A stretch of DNA of 64,000 bases from Schlesneria paludicola DSM 18645. GTDB taxonomy: Bacteria; Planctomycetota; Planctomycetia; Planctomycetales; Planctomycetaceae. This document shows positions 61,489-64,000 of the stretch, piece after piece. Each line of letters begins with the position of its first letter. Within the stretch, counting starts at the first letter, position 1. Location: assembly GCF_000255655.1 (NCBI RefSeq), contig NZ_JH636437.1:353-64352 (forward strand). The letters run 5' to 3'. Below the pieces are notes generated by a model that saw only the letters and a program-made list of their open reading frames with translations, had not been told where the DNA came from and made no database searches. The position numbers were made by a program, and so were the translations under genes.

Positions 61489-62157
61489 TTGGACGACGAG
61501 TCGATTCCCGCAGATCGCGATGAATTCCTCAAGCTGGCCATCCTCTTTCAAGGGGGCCTACTCTTGTTGGCGGTCCTCATCGCGTGGCTGGTCGGTCGCC
61601 CTGTCTGGTCACAAATCACGTTCTCGTTCGTACAACTGGGAGTGGGAATCATCGCCACGCTACCCATGCTGCTGTTCCTGGGCTTGACGTACAAAAGCCA
61701 GTCCAACCAGTTCGCGCAGATCCGAACCATCTTGAGTGACACGCTGGGAGAGCCATTATCCGCCTGCCACTGGTATGACCTTGCCGGACTGGCCCTGCTG
61801 GCGGGCGTCTCTGAAGAATTTCTTTTTCGTGGTGTATTGGAACCCGCATTTCAACCCTGGGGCACCGTGCTCGCCATCATCCTGTCTAACTTGATCTTCG
61901 GGACCTGCCATGCAGTAACCCCTGCCTACGCGATCTACGCCGCACTCTTGGGTGCTTACCTGAGCCTGACACGATGGGTCACCGACGAGCCCAACCTGAT
62001 GGTCCCAATCATCTGCCATTCGCTGTATGACTTTATCGCTTTCTTCATCATCAAGAACTCGTATCGTCGATCGGACAAGCAATCCTTGCCGATTGCGGAT
62101 ACGACAACTTCCGCGAATAACAACCCAAACGACCCACTCCACCCAGTCAATCATTAA
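61489..62157 (+). CDS. CPBP family intramembrane metalloprotease
   Basis: This is a 222-residue membrane protein. The frame has only a TTG start at 61489 with GAGA upstream. The CPBP (ABI/CAAX protease) site is clear: GVSEEFLFRGVLEPAF with the Glu pair, IFGTCHAVTPAYAIYAALLG with the first His, and VPIICHSLYDFIAFFI with the second His. Such enzymes cut within membranes or process prenylated peptides. The neighbouring UbiA gene is of interest but no functional link is established. Confidence 0.85.
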   Translation: MDDESIPADRDEFLKLAILFQGGLLLLAVLIAWLVGRPVWSQITFSFVQLGVGIIATLPMLLFLGLTYKSQSNQFAQIRTILSDTLGEPLSACHWYDLAGLALLAGVSEEFLFRGVLEPAFQPWGTVLAIILSNLIFGTCHAVTPAYAIYAALLGAYLSLTRWVTDEPNLMVPIICHSLYDFIAFFIIKNSYRRSDKQSLPIADTTTSANNNPNDPLHPVNH

Positions 62158-62452
62158 TCTTCTTGCGACGATTGGAAAACTGCCGCTATGATCCGCCCCA
62201 TCGAAGATTGGCTTGCGTCTTGTTCAGACGGGGATCAAGGATTGATTCACGGGTGAGGGGACAGTGTGAATAAGGAAGCCCAGCGTCGCAATCGACGACG
62301 AACGTGACTTGCGCGATGGACATCCTTAAAAACACGAATCAAGCAATCGATTGTCAAACACACAGTTTGAGTCGATAGTTGCCACGGTCGGCTGCAAGGA
62401 AGTCGATCCGCCCCGGCAATTGTTTGCAAATAAAAAGTGCCGAGAGATTTGC

Positions 62453-64000
62453 ATGCAGGCGACATCCGTCGATTCTCCTCAAAGATCCGTGCTCACTCAA
62501 TTACTCAGTAAATTGACAGAGCTCTGCGCGCGAAACGCTTGGGCGACGATTTTCCTGGTGGTGCTCTCTGCCGCCGGATGCGTCTTCTACACGGCACAAA
62601 ATCTGAGATTTAAGACCGACCGTTCGGATTTGATCGATCCGAAGTCGAAGTTCTATCAGCGCTGGCTGCGCTACACCAAGACGTTCGGCGAATCCGATGA
62701 CATTGTGATCGTCGTCGAGTCCAAGCACCCTGAAATCATCAAACAAGCGCTTGACGAAATCGGTTCGCGGTTGAATGCGTACCCCACGCTTTTTAAGAGC
62801 GTGCTGTACAAAGTCGAGGCGGGCGCATTGCGTGAAAAGGGCCTGCAGTATTTGCCCCCCGAACTACTTACGCACGGGTTGGAGCGCCTTGACGAGTTTC
62901 GACCAATCCTGAGTGGCAACTGGGATCTGGTAACACTGAATGGCGTTGTCACACGCCTTCAAAGTCAGATTGCACGCCTACGCCGTCAACCCGAGGCGCA
63001 AACGGAACTGCTGCAACATGCACAAGCCCTCACGAGCAGCCTGTTGGCCACGCTTCGCAACAGCGATGAATTCACCAACCCCTGGCCCGAGATTCTCCAG
63101 GTCCCCGACGAGATGGAGGACCAGGAAAAACAGACGAGTTATCTGCTGAACGACGCGGGAACCATGGGGTTCGTCATGGCATCGGCCGTTCAGGACAAGG
63201 GCTCATTCGAAGGTCCAACGGCTGCCATCGACATGGTCCGTCAGCAACTGGACGAAACCCGACAGAACTTTCCCAAGGCCAATTTCTTGTTGACCGGCAT
63301 CTCGGTGCTGGAGAATGACGAGATGCGTCGATCGATGGCCGACTCAACCACGGCATCGATTATTTCTTTTATCGGAGTCGCGGTCCTTTTATTTCTGGGC
63401 TTCCGTGGATTCCGTCACCCGATGCTCGGCTTGATCATGCTGGCCGTCGCGATGTCCTGGTCGTTTGGATACACCACACTGGTGATTGGGCATCTCAATA
63501 TCCTTTCAGTATCGTTCGCCGCGATGCTGATGGGGCTGGGAATCGATTTTGCCGTTCACATTATCTCACGCTATCTCGAACTGCGACACGAGGGGCACGA
63601 CCTGATCGAAGCCTTGGTCGCAACCTCTGATAGCGTCGGCGTTGGCATCATCACAGGCGCGGTCACCACATCGCTTGCGTTCTTTTGCGCGACACTGACC
63701 GATTTTCTGGGCGTGGCGGAATTGGGGATCATTGCTGGCGGGGGCATCATGCTCTGTTCCCTGTCGGCCTTCACCATCCTGCCCGCGCTGCTCGCTGTTG
63801 CCGACCGTCGTATCGAACTCAGCGAACTTCCAAGACCGATCCAAGCACGACCTCTTCGTCGCCTGACACGCAATCATCCCGGTTTTGTGTTGACCGCATC
63901 GTTGCTTTGCATCGGTGCGATTGGGAGCCAGGCCATTGACTGGTCGGGGCCTGTTCCGCAACTGAAGGTTGTCTATGATCACAACCTGCTGAATCTCCAG
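62453..64000 (+). CDS. RND/MMPL exporter, HpnN-like, 3' end cut by window edge
   Basis: The frame is open for 516 codons from ATG 62453 to the window edge. One membrane helix near residue 40 is followed by a large extracytoplasmic part (FKTDRSDLIDPKSKFYQRWL), and then a helical block with SIISFIGVAVLLFLGFRGFR, AAMLMGLGIDFAVHIISRYL and GIITGAVTTSLAFFCATLTD. The GIDFAVH and following R-Y motif is typical of MMPL and HpnN proteins that move hopanoids or other lipids. About half the protein is missing. The gap 62158-62452 before it contains no gene. Confidence 0.85.
   Translation, partial: MQATSVDSPQRSVLTQLLSKLTELCARNAWATIFLVVLSAAGCVFYTAQNLRFKTDRSDLIDPKSKFYQRWLRYTKTFGESDDIVIVVESKHPEIIKQALDEIGSRLNAYPTLFKSVLYKVEAGALREKGLQYLPPELLTHGLERLDEFRPILSGNWDLVTLNGVVTRLQSQIARLRRQPEAQTELLQHAQALTSSLLATLRNSDEFTNPWPEILQVPDEMEDQEKQTSYLLNDAGTMGFVMASAVQDKGSFEGPTAAIDMVRQQLDETRQNFPKANFLLTGISVLENDEMRRSMADSTTASIISFIGVAVLLFLGFRGFRHPMLGLIMLAVAMSWSFGYTTLVIGHLNILSVSFAAMLMGLGIDFAVHIISRYLELRHEGHDLIEALVATSDSVGVGIITGAVTTSLAFFCATLTDFLGVAELGIIAGGGIMLCSLSAFTILPALLAVADRRIELSELPRPIQARPLRRLTRNHPGFVLTASLLCIGAIGSQAIDWSGPVPQLKVVYDHNLLNLQ

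Noticed and set aside
1-64000. tRNA, rRNA, integrase or transposase genes
   Set aside because: None could be recognised by motif or structure when reading both strands.

Overview
The window looks like a chromosome segment of a member of the Planctomycetota. The evidence is family content: two Tat-dependent DUF1501 proteins, a DUF1559 protein with a prepilin-type N-terminus, a series of oversized pseudopilins, a GYF_2/DUF4339 membrane protein, an ECF-type sigma factor overlapping a membrane-anchored Ser/Thr kinase, SpoVR, and an HpnN-like RND transporter. No rRNA, tRNA, CRISPR array, IS transposase or integrase was recognised.

Positions 1 to about 27,100 are a siphovirus-like prophage or phage-derived element. 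The left part (1-4,380, minus strand) carries small membrane proteins and a tightly overlapping four-gene set: two-TM membrane protein, lipoprotein, papain-like cysteine peptidase, thioredoxin-like protein. This reads like a lysis or envelope module. A regulatory segment follows (4,400-7,641) with a long hairpin ending in a U-rich tract, a perfect palindromic operator (7155-7170) with a diverged copy (4510-4526), an EAL-HDOD protein, a CsrA-like protein, a coiled-coil protein and an AT-hook protein. From 7,956 the late genes run rightward in canonical order: HK97-type prohead protease, major capsid protein, head-tail connectors, tail terminator, tail tube, a G/GT chaperone pair with a classical GGGAAAC slippery site, tape measure, tail tip, beta-rich fibre, and then a run of Cys-rich and Ser-rich proteins ending in a glycosyltransferase-like gene. 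Terminase, portal and integrase are not in this window.

Positions 27,157-50,150 (minus strand) hold a GYF-domain protein, a GGDEF diguanylate cyclase, a DUF1559 protein and a type II secretion/type IV pilus-like cluster. The cluster has six prepilin-like proteins, one of them 1646 aa, then GspF/PilC, two GspE/PilB ATPases and PilT. The first PilB keeps a c-di-GMP-binding type N-terminus (MshEN pattern), which fits the neighbouring GGDEF gene.

Positions 50,670-64,000 are host genes on both strands: SpoVR, a Ser/Thr kinase overlapping its sigma factor, a zinc-ribbon protein, two DUF1501 proteins, a metallophosphoesterase-like protein, a UbiA-family prenyltransferase, a small membrane protein, a CPBP protease, and the start of an HpnN-like RND exporter that runs off the right edge. 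A dispersed palindromic repeat of about 90-105 bp, with GGGGACAGGCACC-type and GGAGCCAGTCCC-type cores, occurs at least four times. One copy supplies the stop codon of a DUF1501 gene.

The most interesting parts are the poly-Ser/Cys-rich tail proteins next to a glycosyltransferase, the programmed frameshift, the palindromic operator pair with the leader hairpin, and the papain/thioredoxin module.
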